Source: Chloroflexia bacterium
Lineage (GTDB): Bacteria; Chloroflexota; Chloroflexia; Thermomicrobiales; JALYUS01
Assembly: GCA_025924435.1 (NCBI GenBank)
Contig: JAICIL010000070.1
Coordinates: 1 to 16,135, forward strand
Direction of reading: 5' to 3'
Length of the DNA: 16,135 bases
In this document: one piece after another, positions 1 to 8,002 of the stretch
Layout: every line of letters begins with the position of its first letter
Numbering within the stretch: the first letter of the stretch is position 1
Position numbers and translations under genes: made by a program
The notes under the pieces: generated by a model
Told to the model about the DNA's origin: nothing
The model's input: only the letters and a program-made list of their open reading frames with translations
Databases searched by the model: none

Positions 1-174
1 CGGCTTCGCGCCGCGCGTTTCGGGCAGGACGACGAGCGTCTTGAAGACTTCCGCCTCCGGGATGCCGAGCGTCGCCGCGACGCCGTCCGCCGAGCGGATC
101 GTGTCCGAGAATTCGTGCACCTCGTACGGTACCTTGCGCTGATCGAGCGCGCGCATCGCGTTCGTCTTCCGCAT
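1..174 (-). CDS. YbaK/EbsC-type aminoacyl-tRNA deacylase, N-terminal part (runs off the window)
   Basis: The 58 visible residues match the N-terminus of the YbaK/EbsC family: TNAMRALDQRKVPYEVHEF, then a GIPEAEVFKTLVV segment. The Lys of FKTL (residue 45) corresponds to the family's catalytic lysine. Members hydrolyse mischarged tRNAs, typically Cys-tRNA(Pro), in trans in the cytoplasm. Two ATG codons lie in tandem (177-175 and 174-172). The GGGAGG ribosome site at 180-185 is 5 nt from the second and only 2 nt from the first, so the second is preferred. The gene diverges from the aspartase/fumarase gene, and about 109 bp separate them. The exact tRNA substrate cannot be told from this fragment. 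Confidence 0.85.
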   Translation of the reverse strand, partial: MRKTNAMRALDQRKVPYEVHEFSDTIRSADGVAATLGIPEAEVFKTLVVLPETRGAKP

Positions 175-283
175 CATTGCCTCCCAGAGGGAATGATACA
201 CGGCCCCGAAATTGCTGCCCGCTTTTGGGCATCGCGGCGTATCCTCTGACAGTAGGCAAATCACCGGCGGAAAGGGGCGGGAC

Positions 284-1705
<1,422 letters not shown>

Positions 1706-1708
1706 TTT

Positions 1709-1748
1709 CCCCCTCTCCGCTCGACGGAGAGAGGGCCGGCAGTGAGGT
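1709..1748 (+). repeat. Dispersed palindromic repeat, copy A
   Basis: CCCTCTCCG pairs with CGGAGAGAGGG (with a 2-nt bulge), followed by a GCCGGCAGTGAGGTT tail. It is the same design as the copies at 5094-5157 and 6185-6223. It begins 4 nt past the aspartase/fumarase stop codon and could help form the transcript's 3' end, but it has no U-tract. Confidence 0.65.
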
Positions 1749-1795
1749 TCCTCGACCTATGCTATACTACTCCACGAGACGGCGGCGCTCGCCAA

Positions 1796-1864
1796 ATGCG
1801 GGCGTCGGAACCGTACTCCGCTACTCGCGCACGTAGGATGGTGCCTGTGACAGGGACACGCTAA
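1796..1864 (+). CDS. Possible 22-codon leader peptide of the ABC-F gene
   Basis: An ATG at 1796 opens a 22-codon frame ending in TAA at 1862-1864. An in-frame internal ATG at 1838 would give an 8-residue peptide, MVPVTGTR. The last codons and the first base of the stop lie inside the upstream arm of a 10-bp inverted repeat whose other arm abuts the ABC-F start codon. Leader-peptide attenuation is established for several resistance-type ABC-F genes. Against it, neither ATG has a convincing ribosome site, and a short ORF is expected by chance in such sequence. Confidence 0.2.
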   Translation: MRASEPYSATRARRMVPVTGTR

Positions 1865-1941
1865 ACAGCCAACTCTCCCCTTCCCGTTTCGGGAGGGGGT
1901 CGGGGGGTTAGGAATATCCCCGCATCGCTGGAGCGTGTCCC
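1853..1941 (+). promoter_or_regulatory. Inverted repeat closing the ABC-F leader at its start codon
   Basis: GGGACACGCT (1853-1862) is the exact reverse complement of AGCGTGTCCC (1932-1941), whose last base immediately precedes the ATG at 1942. The ABC-F ribosome site GGAG (1930-1933) overlaps the downstream arm, so pairing would occlude initiation. The enclosed 69 nt hold a second hairpin (repeat copy B). The upstream arm can alternatively fold locally, with CCTG at 1844-1847 pairing with CAGG at 1851-1854. A weak -10-like TATACT lies at 1763-1768 with no good -35. The pairing is seen in the sequence; regulation is inference. Confidence 0.4.
1874..1910 (+). repeat. Dispersed palindromic repeat, copy B (diverged), in the ABC-F leader
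   Basis: CCCCTTCCCG (1877-1886) pairs with CGGGAGGGGG (1890-1899) over 10 bp with one G-T wobble and a TTT loop. A TCGGGGGGTTAGG tail resembles the GGCCGGGGGTGAGG tail of the better copies. It sits inside the larger inverted repeat that frames the ABC-F start codon. Confidence 0.55.
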
Positions 1942-3642
1942 ATGTTGTCCGTCACCGATGTCGCCAAAGCGTATGGCGGCGTGCCGATCCTCGATCACAT
2001 CTCCTTCACCCTGAACCGTGGCGAGCGCGCCGGGCTGATCGGCCCGAACGGCGCGGGGAAGTCCACGCTCCTGCGCATCCTCGCCGGGTTGGAAGCACCC
2101 GACCGCGGCACCGTCTGGCTCGATCCCGCCGCGCGCATCGGCTACCTCGCGCAAGCCTTGCGGTACGACGCGAGCGCGACGATCCGCGATGTTCTGGCGG
2201 ACGCGCTCGGCCCGGCGCGCGAGACCGTGGCGGCAATCGAACGTCTCGGCGAAGCGATCGCCACCGCACAGGGCGGGGCGTACGACGATGCGATGGCCCG
2301 CTACGCCGACGCGCTCGACCGCGCGGAGCGGATGGATGCCTACGGCGTGTCCGCCCGGCTCGCGGCGGTGCTGGCGGGGCTGGGGCTGGCGCACCTCACG
2401 GAAGAGACGCCCGTCGCCATCCTCAGCGGCGGCCAGAAGACCCGCCTCGGCCTCGCCCGGCTGCTCCTGACGCGGCCGGATGTCCTGCTGCTCGATGAGC
2501 CGACCAACCACCTCGACATCGCCGCGCTGCACTGGCTCCAGGCGTTCGTGCGCGACTATCCCGGCGCGGCGCTGATCGTCTCGCACGACCGCGCCTTCCT
2601 CGATGCGCTCGTCACGACGATCCTCGAACTGGACGACGCGACGCACACGATCACCGCCTACCCCGGCACATATTCCGACTATGCCGAGGAGCATGCCCGC
2701 CGCCGGGCGAAACTGCTGGACGACTATCGCCGCCAGCAGGAGCAGATCGCCGAGGTGCGCGCGAACATCCGCGCGGTGGCGGGCAATGCGATGCGGACGG
2801 AGCGGGCGACGCAGAATGACTATCTCCGGGGCCGCTCCAAAAAGGTCGCGCGGACGGCGAAGGTGCGCGAGCGCAAATTGGAACGGTTATTGGAGAGCGA
2901 CGAGAAGATCGAGCGGCCGGAGCGGCAGTGGCGCCTCAAACTCGACTTCGGCGAGACGCCGCGCGGCGGCCAGCGCGTCCTCGCCCTCGAAGGTGTCGGC
3001 AAAGCGTTCGACGGCCGCGCGCTCTTCACCGGCGTGGAGGCGGAAATCCGCCACGGCGAGCGCGTCGCCCTGCTCGGGCCGAACGGCAGTGGCAAGACGA
3101 CGCTGCTGCGCATCATCGGCGGCGTGCTGCCGCCCGATTCCGGCGCGGCGCGGATCGGCGCGAGTCTCCGCCCCGGCTACTTCGCGCAGGAGCAGGAGGG
3201 ATTGGACCCCGATCAGACCGTCCTCGACGCCGTCCGCGCCGCCGCGCCGATCGGGGAGACGGAGGCGCGGAACTTCCTCCACTTCTTCCTCTTCGCGGCG
3301 GATGCGGTCTTCCGGCCCGTCGGCAAACTCAGTTACGGCGAGCGGGCGCGGCTCGTCCTCGCGCGGCTCGTCCTGAGCGGCGTCAACTTCCTCCTGCTGG
3401 ACGAACCGCTCAACCATCTCGACATCGCGTCGCGCGAGCAGTTCGAGGCGGCGCTGGAAAACTTCGATGGCACGATCCTCGCCGTCGTCCACGACCGCTA
3501 TTTCGTCCAGCGCTTCGCCGAGCGTATCTGGGCGCTGCACGACGGGAAACTCGTCGAATATTTCGATCTCGATGCGTACGAGCGGGCGATTGCCGGGCTG
3601 TCTCTCCACGGCGCGGCGCCGCGAGCGGGGGAGCGCGCATAG
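1942..3642 (+). CDS. ABC-F family ATPase (two ABC domains, no membrane segment)
   Basis: A 566-residue soluble protein with two nucleotide-binding domains. Domain 1 has Walker A GPNGAGKST (34-42), signature LSGGQ (161-165) and Walker B LLLDEPTNHLD. Domain 2 has GPNGSGKTT (379-387), a signature altered to LSYGER (463-468) and LLLDEPLNHLD, with Leu for the usual Thr. A charged, probably coiled-coil linker joins them (YAEEHARRRAKLLDDYRRQQ onward), as in ABC-F proteins. ABC-F proteins act on the ribosome, either as translation factors of the EttA/Uup type or as antibiotic target protection proteins of the Vga/Msr/VmlR type. The sequence alone does not say which. GGAG at 1930-1933 serves the ATG. 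The gene stands alone between non-coding spacers. Confidence 0.95.
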   Translation: MLSVTDVAKAYGGVPILDHISFTLNRGERAGLIGPNGAGKSTLLRILAGLEAPDRGTVWLDPAARIGYLAQALRYDASATIRDVLADALGPARETVAAIERLGEAIATAQGGAYDDAMARYADALDRAERMDAYGVSARLAAVLAGLGLAHLTEETPVAILSGGQKTRLGLARLLLTRPDVLLLDEPTNHLDIAALHWLQAFVRDYPGAALIVSHDRAFLDALVTTILELDDATHTITAYPGTYSDYAEEHARRRAKLLDDYRRQQEQIAEVRANIRAVAGNAMRTERATQNDYLRGRSKKVARTAKVRERKLERLLESDEKIERPERQWRLKLDFGETPRGGQRVLALEGVGKAFDGRALFTGVEAEIRHGERVALLGPNGSGKTTLLRIIGGVLPPDSGAARIGASLRPGYFAQEQEGLDPDQTVLDAVRAAAPIGETEARNFLHFFLFAADAVFRPVGKLSYGERARLVLARLVLSGVNFLLLDEPLNHLDIASREQFEAALENFDGTILAVVHDRYFVQRFAERIWALHDGKLVEYFDLDAYERAIAGLSLHGAAPRAGERA

Positions 3643-3745
3643 GTTTACCAAGATTTGTCCGTTTTATCTCCGTCGCGGCTTCTTTAAGCATCGAACAAAT
3701 GTCCTGCGATCGGGCGGGGCATGATGCACGCAAGGGGGAGCCGAA

Positions 3746-5074
3746 GTGTACAGCACGGAATCGTCGTTTCTCTCATCGCCAACCGGTGCGGTGGGTGTGT
3801 GGGCGGACGCCATCCGCACGCATAATGCCGCGCAGGCGGACGCCATCGCGACGGCCTATTTCCGCGACGGCGCGCGGATCGGCCTCAACGCCGATCTCGC
3901 CCTCGCGCAGGCGTGCCACGAATCCGCCTGGTTCACCTCGCGTCATTGGACGGAGCAGTTCGACCCCTGCGGCCTCGGCGTGACAGGCGAGGGCGCGCCC
4001 AGCGGTCCGCTCTCTGGGGCGACATTCCCCTCGCTCGAAGAGGGTATCGAGGCGCATTACGAGCATCTCGCCTGCTACACGATGGTGGCGGACCCGACCG
4101 TCGTCGCGGAATGGGGATTGCTCGATCCCCGGCACGACTTCCACGACGGGATGCCGCGCGTCGCGGACCTCGTGCGGCCGGGGCGGAAATGGGCCGTGCC
4201 CGGCGACGGCTATGCGGCGGCGATTGTGGCGATTGCGAATCGCGTGATTGGAGAAGCAACGATGAACCCGCTGCCGACCGAGGCCGAGATCGGCTATCCC
4301 GTCCGCATTCACGCTGCCGCCGATGTCGGGCCAGCGCGCGACCTCGCGGAGATCGCGTGGTTCATCGTCCACGACACCGAGGGTCACTTCGCGGGCGACG
4401 AGGCGATCCTGACGAGCGCCGCGCCGCCCGTCGAGTCCGCGCACGCGCTGATTGATCGGGATGGCGCGCTCGTCTCCATGGTGCCGCTCGACCGGACGGC
4501 GTGGACGCCGGGGAACGACGACGTGGCGCGCCGCTCCGTCAATGTCGAGTTGAGCGGCTTCGCCACCGCGCCGTACACCGACGCGCAGTACCGCGCGCTC
4601 GCCGCCTTTTTCCGCTGGTGCGCGGCGCGCGGGATGGCCGTCCCCGCCGTCTATGTCGGCAAGGACGACCGCCCCGGCATCTGCGGCCATCGGGATGTCG
4701 CGGACCCCAATCATCCCGGCCAGTGGGGCGGCGTGGCGCACCACACCGATCCGGGGCCGCTCTTCCAATGGGAAACGCTCGTCGGCTACATCAACCAGAT
4801 ACCGGCGCAGCAGGCGGTTTTCTATGCGGACGGCAACCCGCTCGGCACGATCCCGATGGCGGCGCCGTTCTGGGATCGCTGGCACGCGCTCGACACACTC
4901 GGCCTCGCGCTGCCGATGATGGGCTACCCCGAGGCGGCGGAGCGCACACTGGCGAGTGGCCGCCGCGTCCAGCGATTCGAGCGCGGCTGGTTCGGCACCC
5001 AGGACGCGCCGGATCCGTGGAACGTCGTCGCCCTCTTCCCCGCCGAGTGGCCCGCCGAAAACCCGCACCGATGA
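3746..5074 (+). CDS. Two-domain peptidoglycan hydrolase: glucosaminidase-like plus N-acetylmuramoyl-L-alanine amidase
   Basis: A 442-residue protein. Residues about 15-170 resemble a glucosaminidase/lysozyme-type fold, with a likely catalytic Glu59 in ALAQACHESAWF. Residues about 190-350 form an Amidase_2/AmpD-like domain: IVHDTEGHF, ALIDRDGALVSMV, ICGHRD and HTDPGPLF. Likely zinc ligands are His209, His315 and Asp335. Together they would cut the glycan strand and the MurNAc-L-Ala bond. The C-terminal 90 residues are of unknown fold, ending with GRRVQRFERGWF. The GTG at 3746 is preferred because AAGGGGGAG lies 5 nt upstream. There is no signal peptide, membrane segment or recognised wall-binding repeat, which suits an endolysin or a cytoplasmic recycling role better than a classical secreted autolysin. 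The gene is convergent with the next one across a strong palindrome. Confidence 0.85.
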   Translation: MYSTESSFLSSPTGAVGVWADAIRTHNAAQADAIATAYFRDGARIGLNADLALAQACHESAWFTSRHWTEQFDPCGLGVTGEGAPSGPLSGATFPSLEEGIEAHYEHLACYTMVADPTVVAEWGLLDPRHDFHDGMPRVADLVRPGRKWAVPGDGYAAAIVAIANRVIGEATMNPLPTEAEIGYPVRIHAAADVGPARDLAEIAWFIVHDTEGHFAGDEAILTSAAPPVESAHALIDRDGALVSMVPLDRTAWTPGNDDVARRSVNVELSGFATAPYTDAQYRALAAFFRWCAARGMAVPAVYVGKDDRPGICGHRDVADPNHPGQWGGVAHHTDPGPLFQWETLVGYINQIPAQQAVFYADGNPLGTIPMAAPFWDRWHALDTLGLALPMMGYPEAAERTLASGRRVQRFERGWFGTQDAPDPWNVVALFPAEWPAENPHR

Positions 5075-5093
5075 GATGCATCCCCGATTCGCT

Positions 5094-5157
5094 CCCCCTC
5101 TCCTTTGCCCCACGGCAAAGGAGAGGGGGGCGCCCTCTGGGCAGTGGGGGTGAGGTT
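5094..5157 (+). repeat. Dispersed palindromic repeat, copy C, between convergent genes
   Basis: A perfect 16-bp stem: 5094-5109 pairs with 5114-5129 around the loop CCAC, followed by a G-rich tail ending GGGGGTGAGGTT at 5157. The tail abuts the stop codon (TCA, 5157-5159) of the minus-strand secreted-protein gene. It lies 19 nt after the hydrolase stop. The position suits a bidirectional transcript end, although no T-run follows on either strand. Confidence 0.75.
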
Positions 5158-5984
5158 CACCCGCCGTACCGCCAGCGATAGTAATGCTGCCCCACGTTGC
5201 CGAACTCGACCTTGAAGGGGTCCGGGTTGGCGGCGTTGTAGGTAAGGACGCGCCGCTCGAATGCCTGCATCAGCACGCGCCGCTCGACGCCGCCGACCTT
5301 CACCTGCACCCAGAATGGCTGCGTGATCGCGAGGCCGACGACCTGGAGGCCGATCCGCTCGCGAAAATCGAGGAAGATGCGCGGGATGGCGATGCCCGTC
5401 GCGCTGTCGGTCGTCGCGATGGCCGCCGCCGCATCCTGCGGCAGATTGGTGGCGGCGCGGGGGCCGTTCGGCGTCAGTTCCGTCTGCACCGCCGCGCCAC
5501 CGGCGAGCGGCTGCGGTGGGAGGGGCGTCGCGAGGTCGCTGTACAGGGGAAAGAGATTGTCCGGGTCGCCCGCGACGGAAATCCGCGCGGGGTCATGGTT
5601 CTCGAACGTCGCGTCGCCCATCTGCATCCGGCCCGAGATCATCTCCTTGACGAGCAAACCGGACGTCACCGGCGCGCCCGGCGTATTCAGTTCCATCCGC
5701 CCCTTGTCGAAGTACTGCACGAGCCGCTTTCCTTTGACGAGATACTGCGGGCACACCTGATCGGGGCGGCAGATCGGCCCCGCCGTCCCTTCCGTGTACG
5801 TCTCGATCATCCCCTCGGTGGCGAGATCGAGCGGCCCCCAGAAGTTGGGCGCGATCTGCTCGTCCTGCCGCCAGCGCCGGTCGAAGGCGGGCGACGCGAA
5901 ACCGTCCGCCGCCAGGGCATCGCTCGCCATCAGACAAAGAACGAGGCTGGCGATCACCAGCGGTGCAAGCGTTCGCCTGGACAT
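5157..5984 (-). CDS. Secreted protein of a Chloroflexota-type family, function unknown
   Basis: A 275-residue protein with a clear signal peptide: MSRR, a hydrophobic core, then a likely cleavage after ASDALA (about residue 25). There is no lipobox. Mature-protein motifs are FDRRWRQDEQ, FWGPLDL, RLVQYFDKGRMEL (about 88-99), SGLLVKEMISGRMQMGD and the C-terminal FERRVLTYNAANP followed by FGNVGQHYYRWRY. I recognise this set as typical of abundant secreted Chloroflexota proteins of unknown function. The ATG at 5984 is preferred because GGGAGG lies 6 nt upstream; the open frame reaches 6158 but that part is not conserved and overlaps repeat DNA. Cys72 and Cys78 could form a disulfide. It probably acts at the cell surface or outside the cell. 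No enzymatic motif is visible. Confidence 0.85.
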   Translation of the reverse strand: MSRRTLAPLVIASLVLCLMASDALAADGFASPAFDRRWRQDEQIAPNFWGPLDLATEGMIETYTEGTAGPICRPDQVCPQYLVKGKRLVQYFDKGRMELNTPGAPVTSGLLVKEMISGRMQMGDATFENHDPARISVAGDPDNLFPLYSDLATPLPPQPLAGGAAVQTELTPNGPRAATNLPQDAAAAIATTDSATGIAIPRIFLDFRERIGLQVVGLAITQPFWVQVKVGGVERRVLMQAFERRVLTYNAANPDPFKVEFGNVGQHYYRWRYGG

Positions 5985-6075
5985 GATGGACCTCCCGTGA
6001 CGTACCGGCGGATTCCGTATCGGGGGAACGTTCGCCGCGCGGTATTCGTTCCATTGCCGCGTATGCGTACGCGGG

Positions 6076-6228
6076 AGCAACCTCACCCCCGGCCCCTCTC
6101 GTACGGAGCCGTCAAGCGGAGAGGGGTGACTCGTCTGGAATGCCGTGGCCTTCCCCAACCATCTTGATCTCCTAGAGGTTCGCTCCCCCTCTCCACATGA
6201 TGGAGAGGGGGCCGGGGGTGAGATTGCT
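6076..6228. repeat. 153-bp MITE-like inverted pair of the dispersed palindromic repeat (copies D and E)
   Basis: The left end AGCAACCTCACCCCCGG plus CCCCTCTC (6076-6100) is nearly the reverse complement of the right end GAGAGGGGGCC plus GGGGGTGAGATTGCT (6203-6228). Copy D (6076-6127) is thus inverted relative to copy E (6181-6228). Copy E has a perfect 11-bp stem, CCCCCTCTCCA (6185-6195) with TGGAGAGGGGG (6201-6211). The interior has no gene. The element lies between the promoter region of the secreted-protein gene and the 3' end of the D-aminopeptidase gene. Confidence 0.7.
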
Positions 6229-6260
6229 CACGCGTACGCCCTGATTCGTTCCCTCCCCGT

Positions 6261-7115
6261 CTACGGCGAGAACTTGATGCCGCTCGCCCGCATGATCGCG
6301 CGGAAGATATGCGCGAACTCCAGCCCATCCGCCGGGGAGTAGGCTACGGTGCGCTCCCCCGCCCGCTCGACGCCGGGGATGTAGACGCACTGGTCCGCCC
6401 GCGCCTGGTGGTCGAAGTCCACCTCGACGCGGAAGCCGGGGCCGGGACGCCACGGTCGGGCATTCGCCACCCGCCGCATCGCCTCCTCCGCGCCCTGCCG
6501 GATCAACTCCTGCGCGCGGGTTGGATGCAGATGGATCGCGCTGTAGGTGGAGTACCCCTCCTTCACCGCGACGCCGACGACCTGCTCGCCGAGCAGTTCC
6601 CGCACCTGCGCCACCGCCTTGTCGTCGCCCGTCACGAGCGTCACCGGCACGCCGAAGTGGCCGGCGACGAGCGCGTTGATGCCGAACTCGCCCGTAGAGC
6701 GCCCGTCAATGCGGACATCGTTCACGTAGCCCGTCCAGGTGTGGGCGAGGGGCGCGTTCGGCGTGCCCGCCTTCGCGTGGTAGCCGGTGTAGAAGAGCGC
6801 GCCGACTCCCTCTTCCGCAATGCCCTGCACCATGCCGAGCGGCTTGTCGTTGCCGGTGATGAAGCGGACGCGCGGGTGCAGTTCCTCCGCGATCAGGTTG
6901 CGCATGCCGTCGTGCGACTCGTTGACGATCACTTCCTCCGCGCCCACCGCCAGCGCGCCCTCGACGGCGGCGTTCACCTCGCGCGTCAGCCGCAGCCGCG
7001 CCCGCTCGTACTCGACCGTGGACGACGGCTCGCCCCCGTATTCGGGCGGCATCACCTGCACCCAACTCGTGACGCCGCACGTCCCCTCCATGTCCGCCGA
7101 AATGAGCACCTTCAT
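6261..7115 (-). CDS. dppA: DppA-like D-aminopeptidase, peptidase family M55
   Basis: A 284-residue protein starting MKVLISADMEG, the M55 hallmark. Probable zinc ligands are Asp8, Glu10, His68 (NESHDGMRN), His113 (TGYHAKAG) and Glu143 (STGEFGIN). They correspond to Asp8, Glu10, His60, His104 and Glu133 of Bacillus subtilis DppA. His125 in PLAHTW corresponds to the family's active-site His115. Known members are cytoplasmic, self-compartmentalising homodecamers that remove N-terminal D-amino acids from peptides such as D-Ala-D-Ala. The ATG at 7115 has GGGAGG 5 nt upstream; the longer open frame to 7304 is not conserved. The gene diverges from the HD hydrolase gene. It is not adjacent to the Dpp permease genes at 14110-16125, unlike the dpp operon of Bacillus. 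Confidence 0.93.
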   Translation of the reverse strand: MKVLISADMEGTCGVTSWVQVMPPEYGGEPSSTVEYERARLRLTREVNAAVEGALAVGAEEVIVNESHDGMRNLIAEELHPRVRFITGNDKPLGMVQGIAEEGVGALFYTGYHAKAGTPNAPLAHTWTGYVNDVRIDGRSTGEFGINALVAGHFGVPVTLVTGDDKAVAQVRELLGEQVVGVAVKEGYSTYSAIHLHPTRAQELIRQGAEEAMRRVANARPWRPGPGFRVEVDFDHQARADQCVYIPGVERAGERTVAYSPADGLEFAHIFRAIMRASGIKFSP

Positions 7116-7177
7116 CGCTGCCTCCCGCCGAAAGACGATGATCGTTTGCCCGCGTACTCTATCACCCCGCGCGCCCC

Positions 7178-7211
7178 GCCGCCCGGCGCATGGTACGATG
7201 CGCCGGGCGGC
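7178..7211. promoter_or_regulatory. 13-bp perfect hairpin in the divergent intergenic region
   Basis: GCCGCCCGGCGCA (7178-7190) is the exact reverse complement of TGCGCCGGGCGGC (7199-7211), around the loop TGGTACGA. It lies between the divergent dppA-like and HD genes, 46 nt before the HD start. A -10-like TACGAT spans the loop and the second arm. It could be an operator or an RNA hairpin in the HD gene leader; no T-run follows. Confidence 0.4.
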
Positions 7212-7257
7212 TCGTGGCGGAACAACCGGCAAGCCGCGTGGGAAAGGAACGACGCGC

Positions 7258-7851
7258 ATGGCCGCGACACCGACGCGCTCCCCGAGACTCGGCGACCGTT
7301 TCACCGATGCGCTCGCCTACGCGACGGGACTGCACGCCCGCCAACGGCGCAAAGGGACGGACGTGCCCTACATCGCCCACCTGCTCGGCGTCGCCGCCAT
7401 TGTCCTGGAGGACGGCGGCGACGAGGATGAGGCGATCGCCGCCTTGCTGCACGACGCGGTTGAGGATCAGGGCGGGCAGCCGACGCTGGCGGCGATCCGG
7501 GCGCGCTTCGGCGCGCGGGTGGCGGAGATCGTCCTCGGCTGCACGGACGCCGACACGGTGCCGAAGCCGCCGTGGCGATGGCGCAAGGAGCAGTACATCG
7601 CCCATGTCCGCCACGCATCCGCGTCCGTGCGCCGCGTCTCGCTCGCCGACAAACTGCACAACGCCCGCGCCATCCTGCACGACCAGCGGCAGATCGGGGA
7701 TGCCGTCTTCGCGCGCTTCGCGGGCGGCATCGCGGGCACGCTCTGGTATTACCGCACCCTCGCGCAGATCTTTCTCGACACCGACTCCGGCCCCAACGCC
7801 GAGGAACTCGACCGCGTCGTCACCGAGATGGAACGCCTCGCTGCGGGCTAA
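7258..7851 (+). CDS. Stand-alone HD-domain phosphohydrolase resembling the SpoT/Mesh1 ppGpp hydrolase domain
   Basis: A 197-residue protein. RKGTDVPYIAHLLGVAAIV (His41), AALLHDAVED (His65-Asp66, Glu69-Asp70) and SLADKLHNARAI (Asp131) reproduce the hydrolase motifs of RelA/SpoT proteins, corresponding to His53, His77-Asp78, Glu81-Asp82 and Asp144 of SpoT. No synthetase, TGS or ACT domain is present. The length equals that of small alarmone hydrolases, which remove the 3'-pyrophosphate from (p)ppGpp in a Mn-dependent reaction. A nucleotide pyrophosphohydrolase with another substrate is possible. The ATG at 7258 has GGAAAGGA upstream (7241-7248); the long frame upstream of it is antisense to dppA. 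Confidence 0.87.
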   Translation: MAATPTRSPRLGDRFTDALAYATGLHARQRRKGTDVPYIAHLLGVAAIVLEDGGDEDEAIAALLHDAVEDQGGQPTLAAIRARFGARVAEIVLGCTDADTVPKPPWRWRKEQYIAHVRHASASVRRVSLADKLHNARAILHDQRQIGDAVFARFAGGIAGTLWYYRTLAQIFLDTDSGPNAEELDRVVTEMERLAAG

Positions 7852-7936
7852 TACGGTTTCGATCACAGGTCTGGTGTATCCTTATCGCGTCCGACTCTTG
7901 ATACGCTTGCGATAATCCCGGAGGGATTTGGACATC

Positions 7937-8002
7937 ATGCCAGAGTTGCGGAATGTCCGGCCCAGGCAAGCCATCGCGGCGTTTTATTGGAAGGAGAGAT
8001 GA
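7937..8002 (+). pseudogene. Truncated hicA-like reading frame in front of hicB
   Basis: The frame ATG 7937 to TGA 8000-8002 encodes only 21 residues, MPELRNVRPRQAIAAFYWKER. The first 16 read like a HicA toxin N-terminus (MPxLxxVxxRxxIxAL/F). The double-stranded-RNA-binding-like fold and catalytic His (GSHxxF) expected over the next 40-50 residues are missing. Its TGA overlaps the hicB ATG as ATGA, the usual toxin-antitoxin coupling. GGAGGG (7920-7925) could serve this ATG (11 nt) or an in-frame TTG at 7928. The best reading is an internal deletion that keeps the frame start and the junction. A chance short ORF is the alternative. Confidence 0.45.

Noticed and set aside
3652..3718. ATTTGT/ACAAAT inverted repeat before the peptidoglycan hydrolase gene
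   Set aside because: Only 6 bp with a long spacer and no associated promoter; expected by chance.
6309..7430. A 373-codon plus-strand frame through the D-aminopeptidase gene
   Set aside because: Antisense to a protein with all M55 metal ligands; the translation is Arg/His-rich and unlike any family.
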